Positions 11,288-23,013 are shown, counted from the first letter of the stretch. The stretch is 64,000 bases of DNA from Cladosporium sp. IMV 00045 (GCA_001931905.2 MSJI02000914.1:62001-126000); one strand, 5' to 3'. Numbers and translations: made by a program. The notes: generated from the letters alone by a model not told the origin.

Positions 11288-13981
11288 TCAATGTCCAGAT
11301 CCATGCCCCTGGGACCTCATCCCATCATGCGCGCCCGGATTCCAGAACGGCCAGCCGGACTGGTTGGGGTCTGCGCTTTGGGAGTTCAAAAGGTTCCAAT
11401 CGAACTCATGTGGAGGCATTTGAGCGTTCATGCGCGGGTCGTCAGTCATAGCCGTGGGGAAACTATCCCACATCATGTCGTTCCAAAAGACATTCATTCG
11501 TGCATCAGCGCTTGGGCTCAGTCCCCAGTAGCTTGCAGGCATCCCAGCGCTACCATCGCGCCCGGTGGGCATTTGGGATGGCGAGTAGTTCAGCTGAGTG
11601 CCGCTCGTAGGTGGCGAAGAGAAAGGCTCGTGAAGATCGGTGTCGACGGCAAAGAGGTTACCAGGACTGAGTCCGAGAGGGGCCAATGAGAATTGATGTT
11701 GATGCTGTGGGCGGACGAAGTGACCTTGGTATTCGGCCATATGGTGGCTGGCCTGGTATAGACGTTCGATCACGTCCTTGTTCTTGGCAGCTGCGGTACA
11801 CCAGGGACGCATGCGATCGAAGAAAGTGATGGCGACCTCGATCTGTGCTCGCCACTGGTCCTCATGGTTGTCGCTTGCTCCTGCAGCGGACGTTATGGCG
11901 CTGTCACTGCCGGTGACACTTCTCCCAGCTGGACTCAAAGGACGATCGAGGGGTTGCTCGTGGGTTGGATCAGTGCCAGAGACAGATAGTCGTGCAAAGA
12001 GTGACACAAGTGGCACCATCACCGCCTGGAACATCAGCCAGACTCCCGTCCAGCCAGCAATGAGATTCTCAGCGCAATTTGCGTTGATGTCGTAGATAGA
12101 TTGCCCAGCCATGTCTCGACACCTGGACATCGCCGTCCTTTCTTCGAGGCTTAACGTTCCTTTGGTGGAGCGACGTAAGGTAGCAGCCAACAAGTAGGGC
12201 CGGTGCATCAGTATTCGCAGGTTTTGATATCGCCAATGCATGATGGACCTGGGTGTTTTGAGGAAGTCCGGACATGGTACGTCGCGTTCGGGTGGCTGCG
12301 AGAAATCGAACGGATTTTTGAGGCTGCTTGTCGTTGAAGGCGGCGTACGCATACCACCACGAGCGGATTGCGGAAGTGATACGCTACGCTGGCGCCCAAA
12401 TGATAAAATGGGTTGAGTTGATCGAAGCATAGGCGGCAAGTCTTCGTACCATTTGCGTAGCTCGGCATCGAATGCGGTGATTTGCTCAAAGTTCGGCAGG
12501 GTTTGCTCAGCAAGATGATCTTGTATCCTGGTAGCGAGCTTGCAGAAAGTAATGTTGTGGATGATGGGCAGTAGCTTCAGAGAAGCCAGGTACTGCGCGT
12601 TGTTGAGCTGCTGTGGTATTTGAGGGCTCTGTGTCGAGACACCAGGGCCGTAGCGACCGAGTGATGGTCTACCAGTAGTAGTGCTTGCCCATGTGTCCAA
12701 TGTGAACAAACCCCACCAAGTCCTTCGGCGGACGTCGATCGGGATATCGGAGCCGTCTTTGTCTCTTCCGCGCGGTGGGCTCTCGCTGTACTCGCGGTGC
12801 AGACCAAGCGTGGTGGCCATTCTGAGTGTAGCACTCATGAGGCAGCTGGCTTCATTGGGTCTGTTCAGCCAATGCAGATAGTAGCCACTGAGCAAACCGA
12901 GAGCTTGCAGTGTCAACAAACTACCGCTGCCGAATGCCTCCATATCAAGGTGAGTTCGAGCACGCTTGAAGTATGCGATATGTTCTTCGTTTTTTGCTGA
13001 ACCCGAAGCAAGGGAGCCGATTGCTAGCACAACGTTCAGAAGTGCCAGCCATGGTGAGTCTTTGCGTTCACCATAGAGCCAGGTGTGCCAAAATTGGTCT
13101 TCGTCAATCATCGGCATGAGAACGTGGACGTGAGCAAAGTAAGACTCGAGAAGCTTGTGTCCGATGTCAGGGGGCGGTGTGTAATCGGGGTCGGCATCGA
13201 TCGCGTTATACGGCAACGGTGTGTTGGCCCTGCTTGGGAAAGCGGTCTCACTGTAGCTCTGTGCAACAAATGGTCGAGCAACAGGGGCAACCTTGAAGAT
13301 GACCTTCAGAGCTGCATTGACAGACGAAACCCCGACGTATGATGACTGTCGATCAAGAACAAGAGAAAGCCCATCGACGTCGTCCGAAATCCCTTGAGCG
13401 TTAGCCTTAAGATTCTTCTCATCGTCAAGTTCTGGAAATTCGTTTTGTGCTTCTTCCAGGGCTTCTAGACTTTCGGCACGGTTGGTCTTGTGTTGTTCGA
13501 ACGCCGCACTGCCTGGGTGTGGCAAATGGTCGCCATCGCTAGAAGGCGGTGTTGCTGGAGCCGGGAGAGTAACGGCCAGGTTGATCAATTCGTCGCGAGG
13601 CAAATGGGTCAGGCTTTCGATGTGCTTTCCAGGATACAAGCGAGAGAATACTGCGCGGTATTGGTCGACTTGCGACTGTAGCTTGTCCACGAGCCTGAAA
13701 ACCACGTCAGCCCTAGTCAAGTTGAAACGCGGTCGCAATACGTACTTTCGAGATGGGACCACCCGTTGAGTTGGTTTAGAGTAAGCGCATGCTTCCGGGT
13801 GCTGGTACCATTGACATTGGCCGCAAGGCTTTAGTCCATCGCATCTGATCTTTCTTCTGCGGCATTCGACGCAAGCGTTGCTGGTAGAGATTCGTCGAGG
13901 ACCACCAGGACGACCACTCTTGCCGGTGATCACGTCGTCAGGCCCAATCGTAGGCGTAGCGGCTTGGAATGTATGATACAT
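11288..13981 (-). CDS. Zn2Cys6 transcription factor with fungal-specific middle domain, two exons
   Basis: Nuclear sequence-specific regulator of the Gal4 type. The binuclear zinc cluster occupies residues 37-65 with spacing C-x2-C-x6-C-x5-C-x2-C-x8-C (starts CVECRRRKIRC). It is followed by a basic linker and a short coiled region (LVDKLQSQVDQY), typical of the dimerisation element. The central part (about 250-650) is the fungal-specific TF domain, with landmarks PDIGHKLLESYFAHVHVLMP and AMSRCRDMAGQSI. The frame is open for 897 codons, but I place a 51-bp intron at 13695-13745 (minus-strand gtacgt, gctgac branch site, ttttcag). Exons are then 13746-13981 and 11288-13694, giving 880 residues and joining PSRK directly to LVDK. 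The intron is a multiple of three without stops, so retention would also give a protein. The target pathway is not evident. The C-terminus is rich in Pro, Gly, Met, Ser and Gln, a possible activation region. Confidence 0.9.
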   Translation of the reverse strand: MYHTFQAATPTIGPDDVITGKSGRPGGPRRISTSNACVECRRRKIRCDGLKPCGQCQWYQHPEACAYSKPTQRVVPSRKYVLRPRFNLTRADVVFRLVDKLQSQVDQYRAVFSRLYPGKHIESLTHLPRDELINLAVTLPAPATPPSSDGDHLPHPGSAAFEQHKTNRAESLEALEEAQNEFPELDDEKNLKANAQGISDDVDGLSLVLDRQSSYVGVSSVNAALKVIFKVAPVARPFVAQSYSETAFPSRANTPLPYNAIDADPDYTPPPDIGHKLLESYFAHVHVLMPMIDEDQFWHTWLYGERKDSPWLALLNVVLAIGSLASGSAKNEEHIAYFKRARTHLDMEAFGSGSLLTLQALGLLSGYYLHWLNRPNEASCLMSATLRMATTLGLHREYSESPPRGRDKDGSDIPIDVRRRTWWGLFTLDTWASTTTGRPSLGRYGPGVSTQSPQIPQQLNNAQYLASLKLLPIIHNITFCKLATRIQDHLAEQTLPNFEQITAFDAELRKWYEDLPPMLRSTQPILSFGRQRSVSLPQSARGGMRTPPSTTSSLKNPFDFSQPPERDVPCPDFLKTPRSIMHWRYQNLRILMHRPYLLAATLRRSTKGTLSLEERTAMSRCRDMAGQSIYDINANCAENLIAGWTGVWLMFQAVMVPLVSLFARLSVSGTDPTHEQPLDRPLSPAGRSVTGSDSAITSAAGASDNHEDQWRAQIEVAITFFDRMRPWCTAAAKNKDVIERLYQASHHMAEYQGHFVRPQHQHQFSLAPLGLSPGNLFAVDTDLHEPFSSPPTSGTQLNYSPSQMPTGRDGSAGMPASYWGLSPSADARMNVFWNDMMWDSFPTAMTDDPRMNAQMPPHEFDWNLLNSQSADPNQSGWPFWNPGAHDGMRSQGHGSGH

Positions 13982-16900
13982 CAGGGGCGATTGCGTGTTT
14001 TCAGAGCGGAGATTGGGTCAGTAACTGCCGGGTTGGCATTCCTTTGTACAAAGTCATCACCTCAGACCGCCAATACCGTGCGGTGTCATCCCGGCGATCG
14101 AACGACCGACTGCGGCCTTAAGTACAGCTGACGTCCCTACTAGGTGGTGGGATGCCTAGTAGTTCTGATGCTGCATAATGGCCGATTGTTTCTCCCAGGA
14201 TCAAGCCACTAAAACAAACGGTGCTCGGTTCCTGCAACGATGCACTTGGCCCTGTAAGTCATGGGTTCCCAGGTACTTTGGACACGAGCCAATCCAACTG
14301 TAGTTAAAAATGCAGGACCGCAGTTACCGCTCACAGTAATCTCCAGGTTGCAGACCCCGCATGCTCTCGCCTGCTTGCCCAATCTCCATCTGCAAAGGTG
14401 GCTCCAGCCTCATCGAACTAGTTCGTGGAGAAAGCGCAGGGGTGCATAGCCGCTCGCCTGCACAGCACTCCAAGTCCATGTGGAAATCCCTGCGGTCTCT
14501 TTGTGTGTGTCGTGGTTTGTACACCCACCAGGCCACAACGCCAGTGCAGAGTGGCTTGTTCCCTAAGCGATGCAGTCTCCAGGTATTGGACTTGCAGTGG
14601 TGCCAATATATGCGCTGTCAAGTCATCCATGAAATCATTCTTTAATGTAAATGCCTCGCCCTAGCTTCCGCGTTATACAGCCTGTATACAAGAGGGGTGC
14701 CTACAACTAAACGTGTGTAGGTAATCACGGTACAAAGCATTCCTTGGCGGAAGAACGGGACGCGAGCCGGCATGCTGACGTCGCGGTGATGATCAAATAA
14801 ACTGGTATGGCGGCTTGCCGTGGAACTGTTTCGCATCTGATGGCACTGACCGTGACGCAAGTGGTTGACATGACCGTGTTCATCAAATGAAATGTTTGGT
14901 GATGCTGACTTGACGAAGACGTTGCAGAGTAGATGGCTCAACGGACGACGTCAGTGTGAACGCCGCTCGGATCCCAAACAGTATGGAAGCATATCGTCGA
15001 TCGAACTAGACCAGCTTGCGCATTGACTGCTCGCTTGTGTCGTTTCGTGGAATGTCTTCACAAGTGTTGGCCACATGACTGAGCTTAGACTTGCCTGTGT
15101 GAAAGCCGAGGTCAACTCGCCTTCCAGCTAAGGAAACGGCTTCTTCCTAGCGCTGCATACATTAAATTGCCCTCAGCATCGAATCATGTCGCTCGTCACG
15201 CAGAATCATCTCTGCTGAGGTCGAAACGGGCTGCATGGTATGAGCCTATCCCTTCCGCTCATAGTCGCCATTTGTGCGTGGGACTATAATCGTGGGTGCG
15301 GTCAAAAGGTACATTTTGGGCGATGCCCCGAGTGTTGTGTTTCTGTAAAGTAGTCAACTTCATAAAGCTCAATAGCCTTGAAATTAACCACATGCGTGCG
15401 TCCACTGCTATAAGCTCATTGGTGGAATTTGATGCGCTGCTTCGTTGATGCAGTATAACTTCTTCCGGTCGAACTTTCGAAGAATTTGGGAAGTAGGGCT
15501 GTGGAGACGGAACATCTCAGCCAATGCTGCAGTATAACCTTCCTGGGTTTTCAAAAGGCGGGTGCGACAAGGTATACAACGTGCATTATGGCCAAGACCA
15601 AGCATTCGGCGCCTCGCCCGACCCGTCGCCTTGGTACCTAGTAGAAAAGGGCTCGACTCTTCGACAATTTTCGTGAGGCAATGTAGTTTGTATCAGCGCA
15701 ACTCAATGATGATGCGCTTCCTTCCGCATCGAATTCGATCAGTACCGCATTCGAAAGCCCAAACTCCTGTTCAGATGCCGATCTCAGCTCGCCACTCAAA
15801 ATAGAAAGCGCTAGCCACCCTCCAGACAGACAGAAGGTCATCAGATCTCAGCGCCATTCTAGGCATTTGGCCGATTCGAGAAATCATGTAACATGACGCA
15901 GTGCTTTCGTGCGAATGAAAGGAATCACGGGCCGTCCTTCGCCACATATCTCCGAGCGGTAGGCTTTTGTAGCGCGAAACAATGCGTACTACCACCATTG
16001 CGGGATCGATGCAGACCCTGCGGTCAAAGTCGACTGCTCGGAAATTATATTCTGCAGGTGCGTGAAGCTGCAAAGAGCATCACCGTATGGCTGCAGCGAC
16101 GGCCTATGGGTGTCTGAGCTGCGCAAACGACTCTTCCACGAGTGGGCTTGATAGTTCATGGCGTTGAATGATGCTCAGTGATTCGTGGTTTAGATCTGAT
16201 CGCAATTCTCCGCAGGCAGCTGTCTCGCTCCGCCACAGCGTCGTGGAGCGTGATCTCTCCAGTCTTGCTCCATCGCTTAAAGCACAGAAGAAAACATCGG
16301 TATCCCGATCAAAGGCGCCGGTCGAAAGTGCCAGCAGTTAGGCGATTAGGCCTTCGAAAAATAACGGTCGGAGATGCGGCGGCCGATCATTGGCCAGAGA
16401 AGTCGCTACTATAGATTCATTTTGACACTGTGGGTCCAAGCCGCTTTTTCAGCCCTTAAGCAGCTTTGACGTGACCAAGTGACCTTTACAGATTGTGGCT
16501 AAGTAGGAGGCGACGGCCAGTAGTCTACTCAAGACCGCTCTCCCGGACCGTAGTGCCTAGGTTGGGCGTTGCTCGTAAATCGTACCAGGTAATGGGCCTT
16601 AGTCGTGTACCTGGAAGTTCCTTTGGATATGACCCAAAGTCATCAATAGCATTGCTGTGTGCAAACGATCTGTGTCGAGAATATATCGAAGTTGATGGCC
16701 GTTCAATACTGGGCCCAGGTACTTGGAACAAGCACGTCTACGGCGTATTGCAGATGTTCGCTTGAACCACGCAATCTCTCCTACGCACTTGTGTGGCACC
16801 GTGGCGGCAGTTGGCTGTCAAACTGGAACATTGGTAAGTGTCTAAATGGGCTCCTGTTTCACCCAACGCCACGTGCCCAAAAAACACCTTTGCGGCTTTC

Positions 16901-17812
16901 GTGGCTTTCAGCCGAATGTTGGAGCTCGAAGCTCGTTGTATCTGTTCGAAGTGTGAGCGTTTGCTAGCCTGGCCACAGCCTTGTTTCTCGAGGGCTTGTC
17001 GCGAAGGCATCTTGGCTCGCAGTGCTACAGCTGTAATCTTCGAAAGTGCCTCGGCAGGCCAAGATGGAAGAGCAATGCGGAAAACGGCCATTGTGAATGA
17101 AGTCATCAGCATGAAGTGAAGCGAGCGACTCTGACAAGAGGGAGGAGGATCTAAGCGCAGTCGGTCGGTCGCGGCGCGGCACGGCATGCCGCGTCATCCT
17201 CATTGGAGCTTCCTTCATCCTCCGACCTTCGAGTTCAACTGCAACGAAATGCAAACTTGATAACAGAGTCCACAGATGGTTGGTATAGCTCTCGAGAGCT
17301 TATCGGGCTTCCTGAGCGGAGCGTGGAAGCACCAAATACACAAGGCACCCTTGACGCTTTCTGGTGACATGCCAAATACCTGCTCCTTGACGCACAAGTG
17401 CTACCATTGTCCAGTATGAGTGATCAGTGGACCGTCCGAGAAACTATTTCTGAAAAAGATTTCAATGCCGAAGTTGCAACAAACATCAGACGACAGTGAT
17501 ATGGTCGCATCGTGCGATTTGCGAAACGCAAAGGCCATCGCTTATTGCAAGCTGCCATCGCATATTCCGGTACCTTGCCCGAGCGAGTACAATGATTCTG
17601 CGTACCTAGATACATATACTGGTAGGTTCCACTAAAGCTTCGCCACGATGATACAGATTTCCACAGCATACAGGTTACTTGGTCATTGCTATAATTGCTC
17701 CCCTCTCCGGTTGGGTGCATCTTTGGGACTTGGGCCTTAAATTGTCTTGTTCTGGCCCGGCTCACATCAGGAGACGGCACCGCTTGCCTTCATAGCATCC
17801 TATCTTCTCACC
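13982..17812. other. 3.8-kb region without a recognisable gene
   Basis: From the start of the Zn2Cys6 gene to the start of the broken DUF3176 gene I find no protein I can support. From 15299 onward the sequence has a close counterpart starting at 23014. Paired open frames in the two copies (for example the minus-strand 65-codon frame at 15408-15605 and 23123-23320) do not show a coding pattern, and longer ones are broken by small indels between copies, such as one fewer CAGA unit near 23540 than near 15830. The region may hold gene relics or non-coding RNA, but nothing in the sequence proves it. Confidence 0.4.
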
Positions 17813-19774
17813 ATGGACGTCGGCAACATCTTCAAAAAGGTCCTCACACATCTATGGGTGCGTCAGTACAAGCCCGAGGCATCGGAAAGCCCTTACTCTG
17901 AAGTTGATGTGAACATGGAATCTTCCTCTCTGGACCCAAAAGGCTTTTCTATAGCCTCAGAAACGCCACACCCCTCTGGACTCACCTGGCATCCAAAGTT
18001 CTGGCGACAAGGCCCGATTCTGGGCATCTCTGCGCTCGTCCTTGCGGTCGGATGCATTTTTGCCGCTCTCATCGTGCTCGTCGTTTCGGACGGGCAGCCA
18101 ACCTCGAAGTGGGGTTAGTCACCGGTGTCCATGTATCTGTCGGTCTCGGTGACCGCTTGCAACGTCCTCGTCCGCTTCGGATTGGCGAATGCCCTACCTG
18201 TCCTCTGGTGGAGGCATGCATTAGAGGGCAGACTGATCAAAGATCTCAATCGCGAATGGGAGGTTGGAAGAAGTATACTGTAAGCCTTTGGATGTTTACG
18301 ATCTGTCAGCCTTATGACCTTGGCGACACTTTCCTCGGCGATCCTCGTTCTCGACGGTCCATTATTGCGGAAGGCATCATATCCTGTCCTCGCTGTGCCG
18401 AGCGGGACTTTCGAGTTTTCCGTTCAGATGGCGTCCCAGTTACCGTCTGATTGGTCAGGCAGTATCCGAAACGAAACGATCCTTGACTACTATTCGCCTT
18501 CTGAGAATTTCCAACGAACCTTTTTGCAATTAATACAAGAATCGCCCATTCAGTCTGAGGCCAGAAACTGTCATGGAAGCTGCATTGGAAAAATTCTGGC
18601 GCCGGGCATTGTCTATGGTGATTGCAAGCGGGCAAGGCGAGACGCGAATGTATACAACTTGACGCAATGGCCCCAAAAATATCTGGGACAGTACCTTGTC
18701 TTCCGATCTGAATATCAACGATGCGGCGTCGATGATGGCAGCTGGATGGGACAGGACGAAAACTACACGACGTTCGCAGAGAAGCTCCCGGACTATGACA
18801 GGGAGCTGCTGGTCTTGGATACTGCCTGGACGAACATGACCGGTGGTGCTGGTCAAGTCTGGGTCGCCCGCTGTCTCCTTGCCGCTGCAACCCTTGAGTA
18901 CGAGGTCATCGTGAGCGAAAATGGGACACTCGTTCCTGTCTCTGTCGATGACGGCAAACTGTATGCATTTGTCAACAACAGGACTGCCAAGGCGGTCAGT
19001 CAAGACGACGGAACCTATATTTATGGTTCTTTCTCTACGGCAATATTAGAAGCAGCGAGCCTTATCAAGTCTTACTACTACTTCGGCCAAGATGGGGCTC
19101 TTAACGATGAGAAGGCGGGGTTCCTTGCTGCCGCCAGCATATTGAATGACACAATTGACGACTTTTCTTCAGTCGATCCGTTAGATCAGGTGATGTCCAC
19201 GATGAACAAGCTGCTATTCAGAGGCGGCGCCTTAGCGGCATCACTACCCGGCGCAAGTCCAGAGTCTCTCGGGATGGACAGCAACTGCCTCGGCGAAAAC
19301 AGGGAATGTTCACTGTGGCAAACCATCAACGGCACCCGAACCGACGAAGTCAGCGTCTACCACACGGTGTACAAATTCTGGGGCCTCGCAGCTCTCACGC
19401 AATTTCTCGCGATCGCCTTGATTGCACCGATCTTCTGGGGCTGGTGGCGCCTTGGGCGCGAGGTGTCTTTCTCCCCCTTCGAAATCGCCAAAGCCTTCGA
19501 CGCGCCATTGCTACGAGCTGCTCATTCGAAAGACAAGGCTGAAGGCATCATAGCGAGCGTTGGCTACATGCCCGTCCGGTATGGTGTCGTGGACCACGAC
19601 AGCGGCTGCGCTTGTGCGGGTCACAAACGAATGCCGGTGGATGAAGAGCAAGGGTCACACCATGTTGAGCAATGCCATCAAGCGTCGACTGATAGCATTG
19701 TCGCTGGTCGACTCGCCTTCACCGACAGCTTGAGAGTCGCAAGTCCACATAACGGCCAGCGTTTTGCGCACTAG
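17813..19774 (+). pseudogene. DUF3176 membrane protein, copy 1, two in-frame stops
   Basis: This is the counterpart of the intact gene at 25539-27503. The ATG (17813) and the whole length stay in one frame, but TAG at 18116-18118 replaces a Ser codon and TAA at 18281-18283 replaces a Gln codon of the intact copy. As it stands, the product would end after 101 residues, within or just past the second predicted membrane region. Downstream, an open frame from 18314 to 19774 still encodes the rest, including the ectodomain and the C-terminal membrane helix. That points to recent loss, or to sequence error at two sites. The base after the first stop region reads ggttagt, which resembles a splice donor, but no intron restores the frame convincingly. 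The middle of the gene differs strongly from the other copy at both silent and replacement sites. Confidence 0.82.
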
Positions 19775-20363
19775 CAGCAGGAAGTACGATGAAAAGATCC
19801 AAACCACTGCGTTTGCTTGTGCTGCTCGATAATTTGGGAAACTGAGCAATGTCCTTCTGCAATTTGCTTGATATTCGGTGGGACAATGAATCCACAAGAG
19901 CAGTTGATCTGTCTTTCAAGATTCTTTTCAAACGTGCAATCGATGATTTTAGTTTTGGTAGTCAATGTAATGATGTTATTTGACTTCTTGATTCGCAACA
20001 TAACACGTGCGATTGTACCTAGCAAAGCACCTCGTCCGAATCCTAGCTTTCACTTTTTCGAACGCTGCTGTCCTATACTTCAGCAATACTCTCAAACTTC
20101 AAAGGCTGGAGATGAAGCAAAGCATACATGGCAGAACGAAGGACTGCACATAGTGCTCTTCGAACGACTTCAGAACGTCGAGCAATGAGCAATAGATTTC
20201 GAATATTGACATGGTTTCACATGTAGATGGAGAAGAATATGTCGCTACCATACAGAAAAATACATGTCCGAAAAACAAAACCAGATAATAAAATCACAAC
20301 TCAACTTGGATGTCAACGAAATAATCCCCCAAAACACCCCAACAATGCAACCCTCCAACATCA
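19775..20363. other. Convergent intergenic region, copy 1
   Basis: This is the 3' region between the broken DUF3176 gene (+) and the glycosyltransferase-like gene (-). The first 450 or so bases cannot be aligned well with the equivalent at 27504-27810. Similarity resumes sharply near 20238. No gene seen. Confidence 0.5.
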
Positions 20364-22080
20364 CTAATGATTCTCCGGCAACCTCCACTCCCCCAAGCCA
20401 TCCTGGAAAAGATCCTCGCCCCACTCCTTACACTCCTGATCGATCTTCACCCAGCCATCGCCAGTCATGACATCCACGCGCGCGTCCCTCGCTCCACCGC
20501 GCCAGATATCCTCCGGCCAGAACTCGCGCGTGGTGGAAGAGTTCTCGCCACCGACGGCGACGGGCCTGATGGGCGAGTAGATGTGCGCATCCAGTAGGGT
20601 GCGCGCGTGCTTCGTGAACCAATACGCTTTGGAAAAATCGTCGGAGGCGCCGCCGTTGCCGCGAGGCGTTGGGCGCACGATGGCGGGCGTGACGCCTGTG
20701 TAGAGGTTGGTGAAGAGCGGGGTGGATTTCCACGGGTTCCAGCGGGGGAGGGCGGGTTCGACGGAGAAAGTCCAGAAGGGTGGGAGGCTGTTGGAAATGT
20801 CGCCGGCGAGGGGTTGTTGGGCGTCGGTCAGGCCGATTTTGTGCTCAGCGCGAGCGGTCTGGAGGGATTTGGGGTCGGAGAAGGTGATGGGGGCGAGGTC
20901 GTCGCCGGAGAAAGCGGCGTTGGCGCTGATCTCGCTGTAGTAGTCGAGACCGATACCGAACTCGACGGTGGCGTTGGGGTTGTTCTGGACCGTATTCTTG
21001 AAAGTAGCCAGATACTCTTTCGAGAAAGCTGTGTTGTATTTGAAACCAGCCTGTCGGCGAAGGACCTCGCGGTAAGATTGTTGCTTGCCGAAAATGCGCT
21101 GCAGAGCGAGCTTCTGCTCCTTATCATCCTTTCCATGAGCATGCTCTGCCGCTGCGGCGAACAGTTTTCGGAGGCCCCCAACAGTGCCCACGATGCTTCC
21201 AGTATCCAAGAAGCGCGGCCTGAAGTGATCAAATCGATTCTCATCATCTCCACCCTCAACATCGGTGTCGTCCCCGTATAGCTTTGGTGGCAAAATCGAC
21301 TGAGGAGCACCATAGCATGCAGCATCGTTGGCACTCAGGCCGCTGCATTCCTTTTGTGCACCAATAAGCACTTCTTGCCGAATGTTGTTACGAGCGGCAT
21401 ACTTGCCCCAGTCTTTGCGCAGACGCTCATTCGCGCGGTTGTTAATGCTGAAGAATCGCTCGACCAAAGTAGAAGCGCGGAGTTGAATCAAGCTCTCGCC
21501 CTCCAGAACAATAGCAATATCGTCGTCGTGAGATGTGTCAAGCTTGGTGAGAAATTGGTTGACTCCCTCCACCATCGAGGGAGCCTTCTCGCGGTTTTTC
21601 TCCTTCAAGTGTTCGGGCAAGTCCCTCGCCCAGTTAATCAGCGTCGGACTGGGATAGCCCAGAATCGCCGCAGAAAGCATAGTCTTGCAAAAACCGACAG
21701 AAGTCGATTCGGCAGAAATAAGCACGTGCATGTTAGAAGGCCGTGTGGCCACACCTCCCTGTATGGAGGATGGCTCTTTGTATGTGATGAGAGGCTGTAA
21801 GGATCCATCAGCTCAACTCAGCCGAAGATCGAGAAAAGAAAGATCCCAAACTCACCGCCAAAATATACAACATCAACAGTCCAAACGCGACCGAAAACCC
21901 AATGATGACCCACTGCTGGCTCTTCCACAGCCCCCTCCAACCAGTCAAGCTCTCGCCACCCGTCGCCGCCTTCTCATGCTGCGGCAGGAAACTCCTCGTC
22001 TCATCCTTGTGGTGGCCCAGCTCCGAGCCAGCGCGCGAGCGCCTGCGCATCGGCATGCTCATGGACTGTAAGATTCCCAT
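20364..22080 (-). CDS. Type II membrane glycosyltransferase-like protein with degenerate active-site motif, copy 1
   Basis: Exon 1 is 21856-22080 (75 codons) and exon 2 is 20364-21794. A 61-bp intron with gtgagt donor and cttacag acceptor separates them, giving 551 residues. A single membrane anchor lies near residues 54-74 (WVIIGFSVAFGLLMLYILA) after a basic, cytoplasm-facing head, so the bulk should face the secretory lumen. The luminal part resembles the neighbouring protein at 30611-32332 along its length (HVLISAEST.. versus FHLLIPATS.., then ILGYPSPTLIN versus ILGYPTPVLIN). That neighbour carries an Asp-Gly-Tyr-Asp motif of the kind seen in PLOD-type glycosyltransferase domains. Here the same place reads EGES (about residues 173-176), so metal-dependent transferase activity is doubtful. 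It may be an inactive paralogue with a binding or regulatory role. The upstream region is cut by the gap at 22994. Confidence 0.8.
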
Positions 22081-22993
22081 GCGAGAGAAAGAATACACAC
22101 AAGCAAGCCCGGGGCGTTTTCCAGGAACCAGGGAGGTGTGTTGAGGCAGGCAGAAAGGCAAAAAGATCAAATGTCGAACGCAATCAACGCTCACTCCATA
22201 GAAAGACCAGGGCCGAGACGTCTAGGCGTGCGTGCAGGAAGAGCCGCGACTGTTCGGATTGGTGCCAGCAGCGCCTGTGCGGTTCTACAGGCAGAGGCGT
22301 TTCCCTTCCTCACGGCAGACAGACGGTGGTAATCTGCGGCTGTAGGCAGCTCCCTTGATGTCGCTCTCTCAGGGTGCAAGGGCCAAGCAATCCTTCTTGG
22401 TAGGCTTTCAGGGCGACGGAGGCGGGCATGCAACGGGGATCAGGGGGGGTTCCGACGAAAAGAGTAAACGTTCTCTCAAGGCTGACGGTCGGGGGAAAGA
22501 GAAATGCACCAAGAAACGCAGAAGACGCGTATGTACAGAAATGATGTGATTTGAGCGGTATGAGGCTAGAGGGCATGGGCTGAAACGGATGCGTGTTCGG
22601 TCCTGGGAAGGCCTGCGCATCTCTTTGCCTGGAGGCTCTCGCTCCCTGATGCTGGCCCTGCCCTTCTGCTTGACGTTGGGCCAAGCCGGGTCGTGGAGCG
22701 TTCGCGTCTCACAGACCAGCCTTGCCGACGCGGAGTGGCTGAGGCGAGGGACTTCAGCTCTTGGCTGAAGTGCATAACTTGGGAAAGATACTGGTAGAGA
22801 TACACGCAATGCAGCAGTGGTGAAATATACGGTCTGCTAGGAATGTACATTTTGTACCCAATACATGTGGCAGAACCAAAGATGAGATGTATCAAATGCC
22901 ACGTTCATGTAATGACGTGATGCTAGATCTACAACCAAAGCCCGAAACAATCGAATAAAGTACCAAATAAATCGCTCAATGTGTAGCAAAAAA
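22081..22993 (-). promoter_or_regulatory. Upstream region of the glycosyltransferase-like gene, cut by a gap
   Basis: This is the 5' region of the gene starting at 22080, ending at the poly-A stretch before the gap. It matches 29662 to about 30580. No gene or specific site is recognised. Confidence 0.45.
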
Positions 22994-23013
22994 NNNNNNN
23001 NNNNNNNNNNNNN
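22994..23013. other. Assembly gap, 20 N
   Basis: Exactly 20 undetermined bases. Sequence right of the gap (from 23014) is homologous to 15299 onward, so the two sides overlap rather than abut. Confidence 0.98.

Larger units (their letters stand above)
15299..22993. repeat. Homeologous segment A, copy 1 (end of contig 1)
   Basis: This 7.7-kb segment is matched in order and orientation by 23014 to about 30580. It contains a DUF3176 gene copy and a glycosyltransferase-like gene. The match starts exactly at the first base after the gap, and this copy ends at the gap in a poly-A run. Divergence is low (a few percent) at about 15300-17000 and in the glycosyltransferase gene, but much higher around the DUF3176 gene. 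I read it as the end of one contig overlapping the start of a contig from the partner chromosome, not as a true tandem repeat. Confidence 0.9.

Noticed and set aside
11288..13981. Transcription factor as a XlnR/GAL4 orthologue
   Set aside because: The zinc cluster and middle domain are generic. Residues flanking the cluster do not match XlnR as I know it, so no symbol is given.
15408..15605. 65-codon minus-strand frame conserved at 23123-23320
   Set aside because: Nearly every base difference between the copies changes the protein (four replacements in 65 codons), which is not the pattern of a selected coding sequence. No domain seen.
16738..17187. 149-codon minus-strand frame with a counterpart at 24527-24967
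   Set aside because: The frame is only partly conserved, ends differ and composition is not convincing. No domain recognised.
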